A stretch of DNA of 64,000 nt from Butyrivibrio sp. NC2002 (GCF_000702265.1 NZ_JNKZ01000010.1:1-64000); one strand, 5' to 3'; shown: positions 9,507-17,963, counted from the stretch's first letter. Notes: generated from the letters alone by a model not told the origin. A program made the numbers and translations.

Positions 9507-9605
9507 CTCCTGTTCATATCCTAATGTATGCTTTTGCACTTTCACTTTCTCAATGTCATTACTCTTAATTGCTTTTCGCATTTCTTTAATCAATTCTTTT
9601 TCCAT
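9486..9605 (-). pseudogene. truncated second copy of the ankyrin-repeat gene
   Basis: 39 codons starting MEKELIKEMRKAIKSNDIEK. They align with MDKELIREIRQAIKQGNIDA, the start of the intact ankyrin gene at 9977-10468. After about 23 residues the frame enters unrelated sequence (the transposase stub) and stops. The DNA just downstream of both starts is also alike, so this is the broken end of a tandem duplication. Confidence 0.7.
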
Positions 9606-9634
9606 AATAAGTAAGCTTTATTTCATATATATTC

Positions 9635-9943
9635 TCATTTGGTTACAAAAATAAAACTCAGGCCATTTTCTTTTACCCATGAATCTATCTTTTTCAGCCA
9701 TAAGACGAATCCTTCGCTTGGCTGACATGGCATAATAAGCTTGATATTTACATTATCTTTTACAACTGTTGGAAATTCTTTTTTAAACTCTACTCCCCCA
9801 ACATACCCCATGTAATTTTCTATCTTATCTAACAATATCTCTTGATCTTCCGGAGAATCATCAATCATTTTATCCATTACAATGACTAAATCTAATCCTC
9901 CATCTGATCTTTTCCCTATAATATCTATTGTATTAGCATCCAC
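9635..9943 (-). CDS. DUF6572-like small protein, downstream copy
   Basis: 102 residues, nearly identical over their whole length to the protein at 10498-10839 (about ten differences, for example GVEFKKEFPT against GAEFKKEFPS). It starts at a GTG, because the first few codons of the other copy were lost at the duplication junction. Shared core: IDIIGKRSDGGLDLVIVMDK and IKLIMPCQPSEGFVLWLKKI. I place it tentatively in the DUF6572 group. Tandem copies beside ankyrin proteins are common among immunity proteins of polymorphic toxins, but no toxin is visible here. Confidence 0.65.
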   Translation of the reverse strand: MDANTIDIIGKRSDGGLDLVIVMDKMIDDSPEDQEILLDKIENYMGYVGGVEFKKEFPTVVKDNVNIKLIMPCQPSEGFVLWLKKIDSWVKENGLSFIFVTK

Positions 9944-9976
9944 TGTATCTATATCCCTTTCAAAGCCAGAAAACTA

Positions 9977-10468
9977 TTATAACTCTTTTAAATAATTAGC
10001 AATTTCTGTCTGGCCATACTGTCTTGCAAACTCATAAGCATCACAGGATTCCAGTTCTCCAATAGGATAAGCAGCAGTTATATCAATACCATTTTCAACA
10101 AGTAGTTTTACAACATCAAAATGTCCATTATAAATTGCAGCAAATAAAGGATTTTTTTCAGCAGTGCTTACATCCAATACAGCACCATTTTGAATCAATA
10201 ACTTTACTATATCCAAATGTCCCTTAAACGCAGCATCCTTTATAGCGCCACCATCAGTTACTCCAGTACACTTATTCACATCTATTCCACGCTCAAGCAA
10301 ATACTTAACTATATCTATTTTTCCCTGTGCAGATGCCATTTGTAACCATGTTCCAAAAGGTGTTTCTACATCAAGCATATCTGGATTTTCTTCTAGAATA
10401 CTCTTAACTGCATCGATATTCCCTTGTTTTATCGCTTGTCTAATTTCCCTGATCAATTCTTTATCCAT
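9977..10468 (-). CDS. ankyrin-repeat protein
   Basis: 163 residues with four to five ankyrin repeats. Repeated cores are GTWLQMASAQGKIDIVKYLL, DAAFKGHLDIVKLLIQNGAV and LFAAIYNGHFDVVKLLVENG. No signal peptide or membrane span, so probably a cytoplasmic protein-binding protein. It lies 29 bp after the DUF6572-like gene and is followed by a second copy of that gene and a broken copy of itself, showing that the two-gene unit of about 860 bp was duplicated. Confidence 0.82.
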   Translation of the reverse strand: MDKELIREIRQAIKQGNIDAVKSILEENPDMLDVETPFGTWLQMASAQGKIDIVKYLLERGIDVNKCTGVTDGGAIKDAAFKGHLDIVKLLIQNGAVLDVSTAEKNPLFAAIYNGHFDVVKLLVENGIDITAAYPIGELESCDAYEFARQYGQTEIANYLKEL

Positions 10469-10497
10469 AATACATAAGCTTTATTCAATAGATATTG

Positions 10498-10839
10498 TCA
10501 TTTGGTTGCAAAAACAAAGTTCATGCCATTATCCTTTACCCATGAATCTATCTTTTTCAGCCATAAGACAAATCCTTCACTTGGCTGACATGGCATAATA
10601 AGCTTGATATTTACATTGTCTTTTACAACTGATGGAAATTCCTTTTTAAACTCTGCTCCACCAACATATCCCATGTAATTTTCTATTTTATCTAACAAAA
10701 TCTCTTGATCTTCCGGAGAATCGTCAATCATTTTATCCATTACAATGACTAAATCTAATCCTCCATCTGATCTTTTCCCTATAATATCTATTGTATTAGC
10801 ATCCACTGTATCTATTCCAATTAAAAGCTTTCTTTTCAT
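10498..10839 (-). CDS. DUF6572-like small protein, upstream copy
   Basis: 113 residues from the ATG at 10839 (MKRKLLIGIDTVDANTIDII). A longer frame begins at 10917, but that extension lies inside the upstream membrane-protein gene (10860-11030) and is not credible. The ribosome site is weak (GCAGAGC), so translation may be coupled to the gene ending 20 bp upstream. Family and context as for its near-identical copy at 9635-9943. Confidence 0.7.
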   Translation of the reverse strand: MKRKLLIGIDTVDANTIDIIGKRSDGGLDLVIVMDKMIDDSPEDQEILLDKIENYMGYVGGAEFKKEFPSVVKDNVNIKLIMPCQPSEGFVLWLKKIDSWVKDNGMNFVFATK

Positions 10840-10859
10840 ATATCGCTCTGCATTGTTTA

Positions 10860-11030
10860 TTAAACATGCGCCAAAGTGTATAAAAATGCGATCACTACAG
10901 ATGCAACAATATGCCACATCTTTCTATTGGCCATCGGCTTCTTTCCTTTTTCAACCATTGATAAAACTAAATGCACTAATAAAAGTGCAATCAAAAAACT
11001 CATAAAAAAGTATCCTGCAAAATAAGCCAT
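10860..11030 (-). CDS. small two-span membrane protein, 56 residues
   Basis: The ATG at 11030 follows AGAGGAATTAACA. The protein begins MAYFAGYFFMSFLIALLLVH, has a basic middle (VEKGKKPMANRK) and a second hydrophobic segment (HIVASVVIAFLYTLAHV). The layout fits a hairpin of two membrane helices. It is the first gene of the run 11030 to 9635. No family recognised. Confidence 0.65.
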   Translation of the reverse strand: MAYFAGYFFMSFLIALLLVHLVLSMVEKGKKPMANRKMWHIVASVVIAFLYTLAHV

Positions 11031-11068
11031 TGTTAATTCCTCTTCTTTCTTTTTATTCTTCTATGCTT

Positions 11069-11425
11069 TTATTTTTTTGCATTTATCTGCTTTTCTTTAG
11101 CTTGCTTCAAAAGCACTTCTAGTTCTTCTTTATCAAAATACCCCTGATTTTCGGGCACAGTCAGCAAAAGCACTGGATGTTTTCTGATGAAGTTTTTTGT
11201 ATTTTCTAGTTCCTCATCTTCACTCAATGGCCACTCTCCATTCTTACAGAAAAACAGTACATCATTTGCATCTTTCTCAGATTTTTTCAGTTTTTCAAAA
11301 TTTTCCTCTGAAATATCATAATAAGCAATTTTTCCTGATAATCCTTCTGCCCAAGATACTTTCTTTTGACCATCTATTTCTAATACTGCAAATCCTTTAC
11401 CTTGATACATAGTTTTCATATGCAT
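11069..11425 (-). CDS. uncharacterised protein, 118 residues
   Basis: The ATG at 11425 follows AGGA 7 bases upstream; the GTG two codons earlier is less likely. The sequence mixes beta-rich parts (KGFAVLEIDGQKKVSWAEGL) with a charged helical end (EELEVLLKQAKEKQINAKK). No signal peptide or membrane span. It lies in the same run of small cytoplasmic proteins as the DUF6572-like and transglutaminase-like genes. Not recognised. Confidence 0.6.
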   Translation of the reverse strand: MHMKTMYQGKGFAVLEIDGQKKVSWAEGLSGKIAYYDISEENFEKLKKSEKDANDVLFFCKNGEWPLSEDEELENTKNFIRKHPVLLLTVPENQGYFDKEELEVLLKQAKEKQINAKK

Positions 11426-11466
11426 GCTCACATCCTGTTCTAAACTATTTCCAACGGAAGCTCTTA

Positions 11467-11850
11467 TCAGTTATAGAAAAACTTAATCTCACTAACCGTA
11501 GATCTGCTGTCAAAATTTGATACTATTTTTCCCCAATCAAACTCTTCTTTCTCACCAATCCCATATTCGGCTAAAATAGCATCGTGAAGCATTTTTCTTT
11601 CTTTTTCAGTTTCCCATGTGAATTCTTTTTCACAGTTCATAAGTGACAAACAATAAATCCTGCCTTCACTAAAGAAAAGATCTACCAAATACTGACGCCC
11701 ATCGATTACCTGTGCACCATCCAAAGTGATAATTCTAATTCCATCCTGATCAGTATAAAACTCTGTATTTTTAAACTCATCAAAAGTGTATCCTGGACGT
11801 ACAACTAATTTATCTGAAATATTCACATTTCCATTTTTCCAATTGCTCAT
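11467..11850 (-). CDS. uncharacterised protein, about 127 residues
   Basis: Starts MSNWKNGNVNISDKLVVRPG after GGGAG at a normal distance. An alternative ATG at 11898, also with a good AGGAG, would add the peptide MKIGVIQASSQAGRII. That peptide resembles the first residues of RpiB/LacA-type isomerases and may be a leftover of another gene. The body is beta-rich with a W/E/K-rich end. It follows the transglutaminase-like gene closely and is probably cotranscribed. No domain recognised. Confidence 0.6.
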   Translation of the reverse strand: MSNWKNGNVNISDKLVVRPGYTFDEFKNTEFYTDQDGIRIITLDGAQVIDGRQYLVDLFFSEGRIYCLSLMNCEKEFTWETEKERKMLHDAILAEYGIGEKEEFDWGKIVSNFDSRSTVSEIKFFYN

Positions 11851-11917
11851 AATTATTCTCCCTGCCTGCGAGCTTGCCTGAATAACTCCGATTTTCATAA
11901 AGCTCCTACATCGCATC

Positions 11918-12616
11918 TTATCGATTTCTAATCTTCTTAACATTGCGATTCATCAAATGTCTACCAAGATTCTTATAAGCAAATGCTTTTATGGCAGACA
12001 TCTCCTGATGATGTTCCTTAAGCAAATCATCAGGGCAATCATACACGCCAAAGTCCTGATTGATGCCCTCACTCTGGATATATGTATTGTTCCTGTCAAA
12101 ATCAATTACAGGGTTCTTGAAATCTTTTACCGCTACACCGTAGCCACAAAATGCTTCGGTGCATTCAGGATTCTGCTCCTGCAACTTGTTAAGATAAGCC
12201 TTGTCTAAAATAAATGCTTCAAGCTCATACCACTTCTCTTCAAAATAAACTTCTACCCAACTATGAAAAACATTCTGCGGAGCTCTTTTATAAACAAAAC
12301 CTGTCATAGCTCCTTCTTGAAGCTTCTTATCAATTGTAAATCCATGAACCCTGCAGGGAATACCGCAGCTTCTGAGCAATGCCATAAAAAGAGTTCCTTT
12401 TGTGTTGCACTGACCATAGCCATCAGCCAGCACCTTTGATGCAGGAACACTATCATCTACATTGTAACCAAAGAGGATTTCATCTCTTACAAAATTATAA
12501 ATAGCCTTGATACGCTCAAACTCATCCAGTTTTTTCCAACCTCGTTCTTCAACAAGATTCTGAATTGATGCATCGGAGAAATTAAGCATAGGCGTTTCAT
12601 TTAGATATCTTTCCAT
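11918..12616 (-). CDS. transglutaminase-like cysteine protein
   Basis: 232 residues with a transglutaminase-like core (PF01841 type): nucleophile C70 in DGYGQCNTKGTLF, and H118 in NVFHSWVEVYFEEKWYELEA; the acid would be the E or D just after. Such proteins are usually cysteine proteases or amidases. The N-terminus lacks a signal sequence, so it acts in the cytoplasm. GAGGTGG lies 8 bases upstream of the ATG. It heads the run of genes leading to 11467. Confidence 0.8.
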   Translation of the reverse strand: MERYLNETPMLNFSDASIQNLVEERGWKKLDEFERIKAIYNFVRDEILFGYNVDDSVPASKVLADGYGQCNTKGTLFMALLRSCGIPCRVHGFTIDKKLQEGAMTGFVYKRAPQNVFHSWVEVYFEEKWYELEAFILDKAYLNKLQEQNPECTEAFCGYGVAVKDFKNPVIDFDRNNTYIQSEGINQDFGVYDCPDDLLKEHHQEMSAIKAFAYKNLGRHLMNRNVKKIRNR

Positions 12617-12770
12617 TATGTCACCACCTCGTCTAGTATTATCATATGTGCCCCTACAAACTGCGATTTATCGATTGCATATGCAAATAATCATACTACA
12701 ATCCTTGGTACAATCACAAACTGATATTTACAACTTATATCTTTATATCTTTAATAAATGCATAGTCAGA

Positions 12771-12800
12771 AAAAGGAAGCAACCAGTCTGATTGCTCCCT
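12771..12800 (-). terminator. probable rho-independent terminator
   Basis: On the minus strand a GGGAGCAA / TTGCTTCC hairpin with one mismatch is followed by CTTTTTC. It lies about 125 bp after the 12925 stop and would end the XRE/membrane-protein operon. The rest of the gap 12617-12924 is AT-rich with no further feature seen. Confidence 0.5.
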
Positions 12801-12924
12801 CATAAATCTAAATTATCATAGAATACCCATATTCCCTCTATTATTCTTTTTCATATCTTTTTTACCGTTCTTTCAGGAATCATCATCAATTCCTAGAAAT
12901 ATATGTATTCATTACACTTTTTAT

Positions 12925-13404
12925 TCATTCCTCGCCCGTATATGTTCTAGTATAGTATGCCATGCTTACTATCTTGGCAATCCCCAGTATAAACAATGCT
13001 GCCATAATAGCAATTGCTGCTTCAAAACTGAAAAAGCTTACTACTATTGCAAATAATAATAGGAAAATAGCTGCAAACTTTACTGTAAACTTCCCAGATA
13101 GTGCTTCGATATGACACATACGCTCATCATGCATTTCGTTATAGATTTGTGTAAGTTTCTTATCATCCTTAAGAGCATTTGAATACTTTACAAGATGATA
13201 AATACTTATGATGTCCAATACGATTACCATTCCTATTACAAATCCCTGCATGAAATCAGCATAATTAGATGTTGCATACCTTGCAGTTATAGTTGGTCTC
13301 TGTGACACAAAATACAATGCTGCACTAAGTAGTATAATTCCAACATATGCAAAATTCTGTTTTTTAATTGATTCTCTCATCTGATTCATTTTTTTGTTAT
13401 TCAT
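12925..13404 (-). CDS. four-span membrane protein partnered with an XRE regulator
   Basis: 159 residues with four predicted membrane helices (YVGIILLSAALYFVS, FVIGMVIVLDIISIYHLV, FAAIFLLLFAIVVSFF, IAIMAALFILGIAKIV). Its ATG overlaps the stop of the upstream regulator (TAATG), so translation is coupled. Pairs of a short XRE repressor and a small membrane protein of this kind are frequent in Firmicutes; the membrane partner's function is not established. Confidence 0.75.
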   Translation of the reverse strand: MNNKKMNQMRESIKKQNFAYVGIILLSAALYFVSQRPTITARYATSNYADFMQGFVIGMVIVLDIISIYHLVKYSNALKDDKKLTQIYNEMHDERMCHIEALSGKFTVKFAAIFLLLFAIVVSFFSFEAAIAIMAALFILGIAKIVSMAYYTRTYTGEE

Positions 13405-13613
13405 TAGTCTTCTTCCTCCAAGCTCTCAAAATCAAATACTTCCTCGATGTTCATATTGAAGTGATGTGCAATCTTATACGCTAATATCAGAGACGCTGTA
13501 TATTTTCCTACCTCTATAGAGGTAATTGTCTGACGCGTAGTTCCAACAATATCAGCAAGTTCAGATTGCGAAAGTTTATTCACTTTCCTTAACTCCTTTA
13601 TTTTGTTTTTCAT
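13404..13613 (-). CDS. short XRE-family transcriptional regulator
   Basis: 69 residues from the ATG at 13613 (MKNKIKELRKVNKLSQSELA), with GGAGG 6 bases upstream; the frame upstream to 13649 has no site. The helix-turn-helix is KLSQSELADIVGTTRQTITS, then IEVGKYTAS. It has the length and tail (NMNIEEVFDFE) of YgzD-type stand-alone repressors. Three 23-bp direct repeats overlap its promoter, consistent with autorepression. Confidence 0.85.
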   Translation of the reverse strand: MKNKIKELRKVNKLSQSELADIVGTTRQTITSIEVGKYTASLILAYKIAHHFNMNIEEVFDFESLEEED

Positions 13614-13641
13614 GACAGCCTCCAATTTTTTGCTAAGTTTG

Positions 13642-13694
13642 CTTTGCAAATTTAGTATAGTTTACTTTGCATATTATGTCAAGCTAACTTTGCA
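13642..13694 (-). promoter_or_regulatory. promoter with three 23-bp-spaced operator-like repeats
   Basis: On the minus strand, TTGACA at 13682-13677 and TATACT at 13659-13654 are separated by exactly 17 bp. Across it lie three copies of CTTTGCA (plus strand) at 13642, 13665 and 13688, spaced exactly 23 bp, each within a wider match (AGTTTRCTTTGCAWATT). A site spacing of about two helical turns, one before, one within and one after the core promoter, fits cooperative binding by the XRE protein encoded next to it. Confidence 0.75.
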
Positions 13695-13799
13695 TTATTT
13701 TTTATGCTTTTTTCATTTTTAATATAGAGTTAATTTGTTGCGTCCTCATTGGCTCATGCGTGATAATTATATAAATTCACGAAAAGAAAGGAATATCGC

Positions 13800-15455
13800 A
13801 TGAAGGAATATGTATTTAAAAGTGACAGAGAAAACATACCTGAGGCGCTTGATTTTATAAAGAATTGTCTTGCAGAGGGAGGGATTACCAGGGGAAAAGC
13901 AGTAGAACCAATCCTCACTGCAGAAGAGATACTTGTTAAAATATGTGACGTCTCCGAAGATGGAAGCGACGTACATATCGAAGCTGGGGGACTTCTGAGC
14001 AGTTTTACCATTAAATACAGCGGCAAAGGCGGTGAATTTAGCATTGCTGATATCCAGAATAAATTCCTTTTTAATGGTGATAATTCCATGGGTGATGATG
14101 CTGATGAAGTCATGAAATCACTGATGGAAAAGCTCTTTGGCGATAACCTGAGCGTGAAATGTAACAAGGGAAAAATATATGTTAAGCAGGTTGTAGAAAA
14201 ATCCCCCTATGCTCCTCTTATAATGACGGTGTCCTCACTAATTCTGGGTATAATTGCAGGTACTATCCTTCATTTGTTCATTCCGGAGAGTGTTTCCGGC
14301 ATGATTATAGGCAATATTCTTGCGCCTTTGGAAAAGGTAATAATGAATGCGATAAAGCTCTTAGTTGGACCCCTCGTATTCTTCTCTATTGCAAGCAGCA
14401 TAGCTGAATTTTCAGATTTTAAAGCCCTTGGAAAAATAGCGATGAGGATCATTGTGATGTATATGTTAACCTCTATAGCTGCTATATTTATAGGATTATT
14501 GACTTACCATATTTTCCCGATTGGACAGCCTGAACTTATGTTGGCTGTAGACTCTAATAATTCCATGCAGATTGTCAATCAGGCAGAGCTTGGCAATTTT
14601 TCAGTAATAGATACACTAGTTAGCATCGTACCGACAGATATCATCACCCCTTTTCAAAAGGCTGATATGCTTGAAATAATCTTCATGGCGGTCTGCCTGG
14701 GGATGGCCTCTGCAGAAATGTCAAAAACTGCACCAATTGTAAAAGAATTTATATCATCCATGAATGGCGTTTTCTCCAGGATTACAGGAGCTGTTATACG
14801 TTTTATGCCTATTATGATATTCTGCTCTATGGCTAAAATGATGGCAAATATGAATTTCTCATCTTTCATGGAAGTCTTTGCTATAATCCCTGAAATTTAT
14901 CTGGGCGATGTGTTCATGATAGCATTATATATGGTATTACTTATGGTATTTGCAGGGCTTAACCCGCTTAAGTATATCAGCAAGTACTATCCTGCTATGC
15001 TAACAGCATTTACAACTTCTTCCAGCAATGCGACTCTGCCATCATCTATTCGCCAGTGTAAAAAGCTCGGCATATCAGAAAAAATCTATTCATTTTCGCT
15101 TCCGCTTGGTGCCAGTATAAATATGGATGGAAACTGTATCACTCTTATAATAAGCGCTCTGTTTTTTGCCAGAATTTATGGCATTCCCTTTTCAGGGTCT
15201 ATGTTTATGCAGCTGTTCATATCAATTATTGTTTTGTCCATAGGAGCCCCCGGGATTCCAAATGGAAATCTGGTATGTCTTACGCTGCTCATCCCACAGA
15301 TTGGCATCCCCCCGGAGGCAATAAGCCTTGTTGTAGGGCTATATCCTATAATATCCATGATGCAGACTCTTACCAACGTCACAGGAGACGCTGTGGTTAC
15401 TACAATTGTGGCAAAGAGAGAAAACATGATGGATATTAAGACATACAATGAATAG
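13800..15455 (+). CDS. DAACS-type dicarboxylate/amino-acid symporter with an ATPase-like N-terminal domain
   Basis: 551 residues. From about residue 137 onward it is a cation:dicarboxylate symporter (SDF family) with the hallmark motifs TTSSSNATLPSSIRQC, ASINMDGNC and MQTLTNVTGDAVVTTIVAKR. The first 130 residues are soluble (AVEPILTAEEILVKICDVSE) and resemble the histidine-kinase-like ATPase fold of RsbW-type proteins, though no clear ATP-binding N or G box is seen. Family members are usually about 400-430 residues, so the soluble head is an addition and may regulate transport. AAGGA lies 7 bases before the ATG. It diverges from the XRE operon. Confidence 0.82.
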   Translation: MKEYVFKSDRENIPEALDFIKNCLAEGGITRGKAVEPILTAEEILVKICDVSEDGSDVHIEAGGLLSSFTIKYSGKGGEFSIADIQNKFLFNGDNSMGDDADEVMKSLMEKLFGDNLSVKCNKGKIYVKQVVEKSPYAPLIMTVSSLILGIIAGTILHLFIPESVSGMIIGNILAPLEKVIMNAIKLLVGPLVFFSIASSIAEFSDFKALGKIAMRIIVMYMLTSIAAIFIGLLTYHIFPIGQPELMLAVDSNNSMQIVNQAELGNFSVIDTLVSIVPTDIITPFQKADMLEIIFMAVCLGMASAEMSKTAPIVKEFISSMNGVFSRITGAVIRFMPIMIFCSMAKMMANMNFSSFMEVFAIIPEIYLGDVFMIALYMVLLMVFAGLNPLKYISKYYPAMLTAFTTSSSNATLPSSIRQCKKLGISEKIYSFSLPLGASINMDGNCITLIISALFFARIYGIPFSGSMFMQLFISIIVLSIGAPGIPNGNLVCLTLLIPQIGIPPEAISLVVGLYPIISMMQTLTNVTGDAVVTTIVAKRENMMDIKTYNE

Positions 15456-15572
15456 GAGTCAAATGACCTTCTTGGTCTTCCATGTGTTTTTCGCAAATAT
15501 AGCAAGAGCAGAAAAGGTAAAGGAAAACAATACCGAAGACTGATAATACTTCGGCACTTACAGGAGATTACC

Positions 15573-16775
15573 ATGACATATTTGGCTGATTATGAGGTAA
15601 ATCGTGGTAGGCAGCCCGAAATTGACTGTATGAAGGCATTAGTCATTATTATTATGATCTTTCTGCATGTCTTCGAGGGATGCACTACGAGAACTTCCGT
15701 TACCTACTACGTTCTCACTTATCTTGAATGTCTGACCGGAGCAGGAACCTTTATGTTATGCATGGGCATAGGAGCACGCTATTCCCGACATCAGATGCCC
15801 AAGGACTATCTGCGCCGTGGTTTCGAATTGTTGACTGTCGGGCAGGCATTAAACTTGGTAAGGGTTTCACTGCCCTACCTGATCATCTGGTGGATTAACG
15901 GTGACAGTGCTTATCTGTCCAATGCTTTATTAATCATACAGGCAGATATATTGAGCTTCGCAGGCTTTGCATTTATGTTGCTGGCGTTACTCAAACGGAT
16001 GAGGTTCTCTGATGGTGCCATTGTGCTGACAGGTATCATCATGAACGCTTTTGCCTATGTGCTTTTCCGCTACTTCCACACCACCGGCAATTTTCTGGTG
16101 AATCAGTTGCTGGCTTATTTCATTGTCACTGATGCGGAGGCATATTTTCCTCTGTGCTCTTATTTCGTGTATGTTGCATTTGGTTATGCCCTCGGCAGGA
16201 TATACCTGAGGATCAGGAATAAAGATGCCCTTTCCGTCCGGGTATTGCTCTTGTGCGGACCAATCGCCATCGGCTATTATCTGCTGCGAGCCTTCGTGCC
16301 TATTTCCGTGCTGCCGGAGTTTAACAGCATAGAGATGTATATTATGAAACCCGGGTCCGATGCTTTGGCAAATATATTGATGTCGGTGTTTCTGCTGGCA
16401 GTGTTCCACATACTGCTTCGTCACAAAGAATCACCGATGCTGGTTAATCACTTGTCCGGACACATCAATCAATACTATTGCCTTAGTTTTATTCTGATAG
16501 TACCGATGAGCATACTGCTCGTGGCTGTCCTGGGAGAACGTATGGAAGGTAATATTATGCCGATGCTCTATAGTCTGATAGTGTTAACAGCCTGCTATTT
16601 CATTATAAGCTGGGTGGATAAGCGGAAGTTGCCGAACAGCATCATTAAACTGAAGAGTCCGTGGTATGTGGTGGCAGTTACAACAGTATGGCTGCTGACT
16701 TTCGCTATCGTGGCCTACGTCTATCCCAGAATTACAGAGTATGCAACAATATGGAACAATTATTTGGATTATTGA
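15573..16775 (+). CDS. DUF1624/HGSNAT-like membrane acyltransferase
   Basis: 400 residues with about ten membrane segments. The N-terminal motif GRQPEIDCMKALVIIIMIFL, followed by HVFEG, is typical of the heparan-alpha-glucosaminide N-acetyltransferase-like family (DUF1624), with the catalytic-type histidine in the first helix. It would transfer acetyl groups across the membrane to a sugar acceptor. The gene looks somewhat richer in GC than its neighbours, which may reflect transfer. A CCGAAG/CTTCGG hairpin sits just before it. The 3' end abuts a truncated tnpB. Confidence 0.75.
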   Translation: MTYLADYEVNRGRQPEIDCMKALVIIIMIFLHVFEGCTTRTSVTYYVLTYLECLTGAGTFMLCMGIGARYSRHQMPKDYLRRGFELLTVGQALNLVRVSLPYLIIWWINGDSAYLSNALLIIQADILSFAGFAFMLLALLKRMRFSDGAIVLTGIIMNAFAYVLFRYFHTTGNFLVNQLLAYFIVTDAEAYFPLCSYFVYVAFGYALGRIYLRIRNKDALSVRVLLLCGPIAIGYYLLRAFVPISVLPEFNSIEMYIMKPGSDALANILMSVFLLAVFHILLRHKESPMLVNHLSGHINQYYCLSFILIVPMSILLVAVLGERMEGNIMPMLYSLIVLTACYFIISWVDKRKLPNSIIKLKSPWYVVAVTTVWLLTFAIVAYVYPRITEYATIWNNYLDY

Positions 16776-16814
16776 TTCGTCGAAGACTGTTTTTCTTTAC
16801 ATATCTGTCAGTAT

Positions 16815-17870
16815 GTGTATAATCCCATCTTTGACAGTCTAAATGCGAGGAAGCCTGTAAATAGGGGAAATCCTCGCATGCCGGGTTATGTATGCCGGGG
16901 AAAATACAAGACAGCCATCCTTACGAATCAGATATGCAGGATAAAGGAAGATTCCTTTATACGTTTCCCCGGGACAGCTAAGACTTTAATACTTGGCAGG
17001 GACTTTCCCCGGGGAAAACTTAAGGAAGTGCGGATAAAACCACATGGTAAGGACTTTGTAATGGATGTGGTGATTGATGTCTTAACAGTGGGAATAGAGC
17101 CTTTGGATGACCGGGAAGTTCTTAAATTTCTTTCATCAAAAGATGACATTTCCGATATAAGGGTCATGTCGATAGATCCGGGTACGAATAATATAGTAGC
17201 TGTAGCGAACAACTTTGGGGCAGCCCCGTTTGTGGTAAAGGGCGGACTGATAAAGTCAGTAAACCAGTTCTACAATAAGGAAATGGGGCGGCTTTCTTCA
17301 TGTGCCATGAAGTGCAATAACAGATACCGGACCAGGAAAATGAGTATACTCACTGAAAAGCGCAACAGGCGCATAAAGGATGAGTTCCATAAGATAAGCA
17401 GAAAGCTTGCAGACTATGCGAGGGATAACCATGTGGATGTCGTAGTGATGGGGCATAATGTATTCCAGAAGCAGGAAGCGGGTATGGGGCATATCAATAA
17501 CCAGAATTTTGTGCAGATACCAATGCTGATATTTGCAGATATGCTAAGATATAAGCTTGCTGAATATGGGATAAGGTTTGCGCTTACGGAAGAGAACTAT
17601 ACATCCAAAGCGGATTTTCTTGCGATGGATGAGATCCCTGTGTATAAAAAGGGAAGTAAGGCTGAATATGTTTTTTCGGGAAAAAGGATAAAGCGCGGAC
17701 TCTACAGGCACTACGATGGGACAATAACAAATGCAGACATAAACGGAGCTGCAAACATCTTAAGAAAAGTATTCCCAAAGGTAACCCAATGGGATAGGGG
17801 CATAGTGGACATGCCCTGTTCTTTGGGATGCACTAAGCATCCCAAAGGTTCATGCCGCTCTGCGGCATAA
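16815..17870 (+). CDS. tnpB: TnpB (IS200/IS605 OrfB), 5'-truncated
   Basis: RNA-guided nuclease of the IS200/IS605 group. RuvC I is MSIDPGTNNIVAVANN (D121), followed by VVMGHN with KQEAGMGHINNQNFVQIP, then TEENYTSKADFLAMDEIP and RuvC III TNADINGAANI (D308). The canonical RuvC II glutamate is not where expected; the E in TEENYTSK may replace it, as in TnpB groups with a shifted catalytic site. The zinc ribbon is absent. The called start (a GTG) already lies in the middle part of the family; about 100 N-terminal residues are missing and the frame begins right after the stop of the acyltransferase. Probably inactive as a nuclease. Confidence 0.8.
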   Translation: MYNPIFDSLNARKPVNRGNPRMPGYVCRGKYKTAILTNQICRIKEDSFIRFPGTAKTLILGRDFPRGKLKEVRIKPHGKDFVMDVVIDVLTVGIEPLDDREVLKFLSSKDDISDIRVMSIDPGTNNIVAVANNFGAAPFVVKGGLIKSVNQFYNKEMGRLSSCAMKCNNRYRTRKMSILTEKRNRRIKDEFHKISRKLADYARDNHVDVVVMGHNVFQKQEAGMGHINNQNFVQIPMLIFADMLRYKLAEYGIRFALTEENYTSKADFLAMDEIPVYKKGSKAEYVFSGKRIKRGLYRHYDGTITNADINGAANILRKVFPKVTQWDRGIVDMPCSLGCTKHPKGSCRSAA

Positions 17871-17910
17871 CAGAAACATCTTCCGACGCAGAGTCGGTGG
17901 AGGTAGTTCA
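17821..17910 (+). ncRNA. omega-RNA / right end of the tnpB element
   Basis: The last codons and 3' flank of tnpB hold three nested hairpins: CTTTGGGATGC/GCATCCCAAAG (perfect 11 bp, 17821-17847), ATGCCGC/GCGGCAT (17852-17868) and CCGAC/GTCGG (17883-17897), ending in GGAGGTAGTTCA. This is the arrangement of omega-RNA scaffolds, which overlap the tnpB 3' end and finish at the element's right end. The exact boundary (about 17910) and hence the guide are inferred. Confidence 0.6.
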
Positions 17911-17963
17911 TGGTTTTCAGCAAAAGACACAACTGCATCCGGCATTCCACCAACTACCAAATA

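Noticed and set aside
10840..10917. 26-residue N-terminal extension of the DUF6572-like protein
   Set aside because: It lies inside the small membrane-protein gene at 10860-11030, and the paralogous copy has no such extension.
13754..14167. 137-residue minus-strand frame under the symporter gene
   Set aside because: Complete overlap with the well-supported plus-strand symporter and Ser/Pro/Leu-rich shadow composition.
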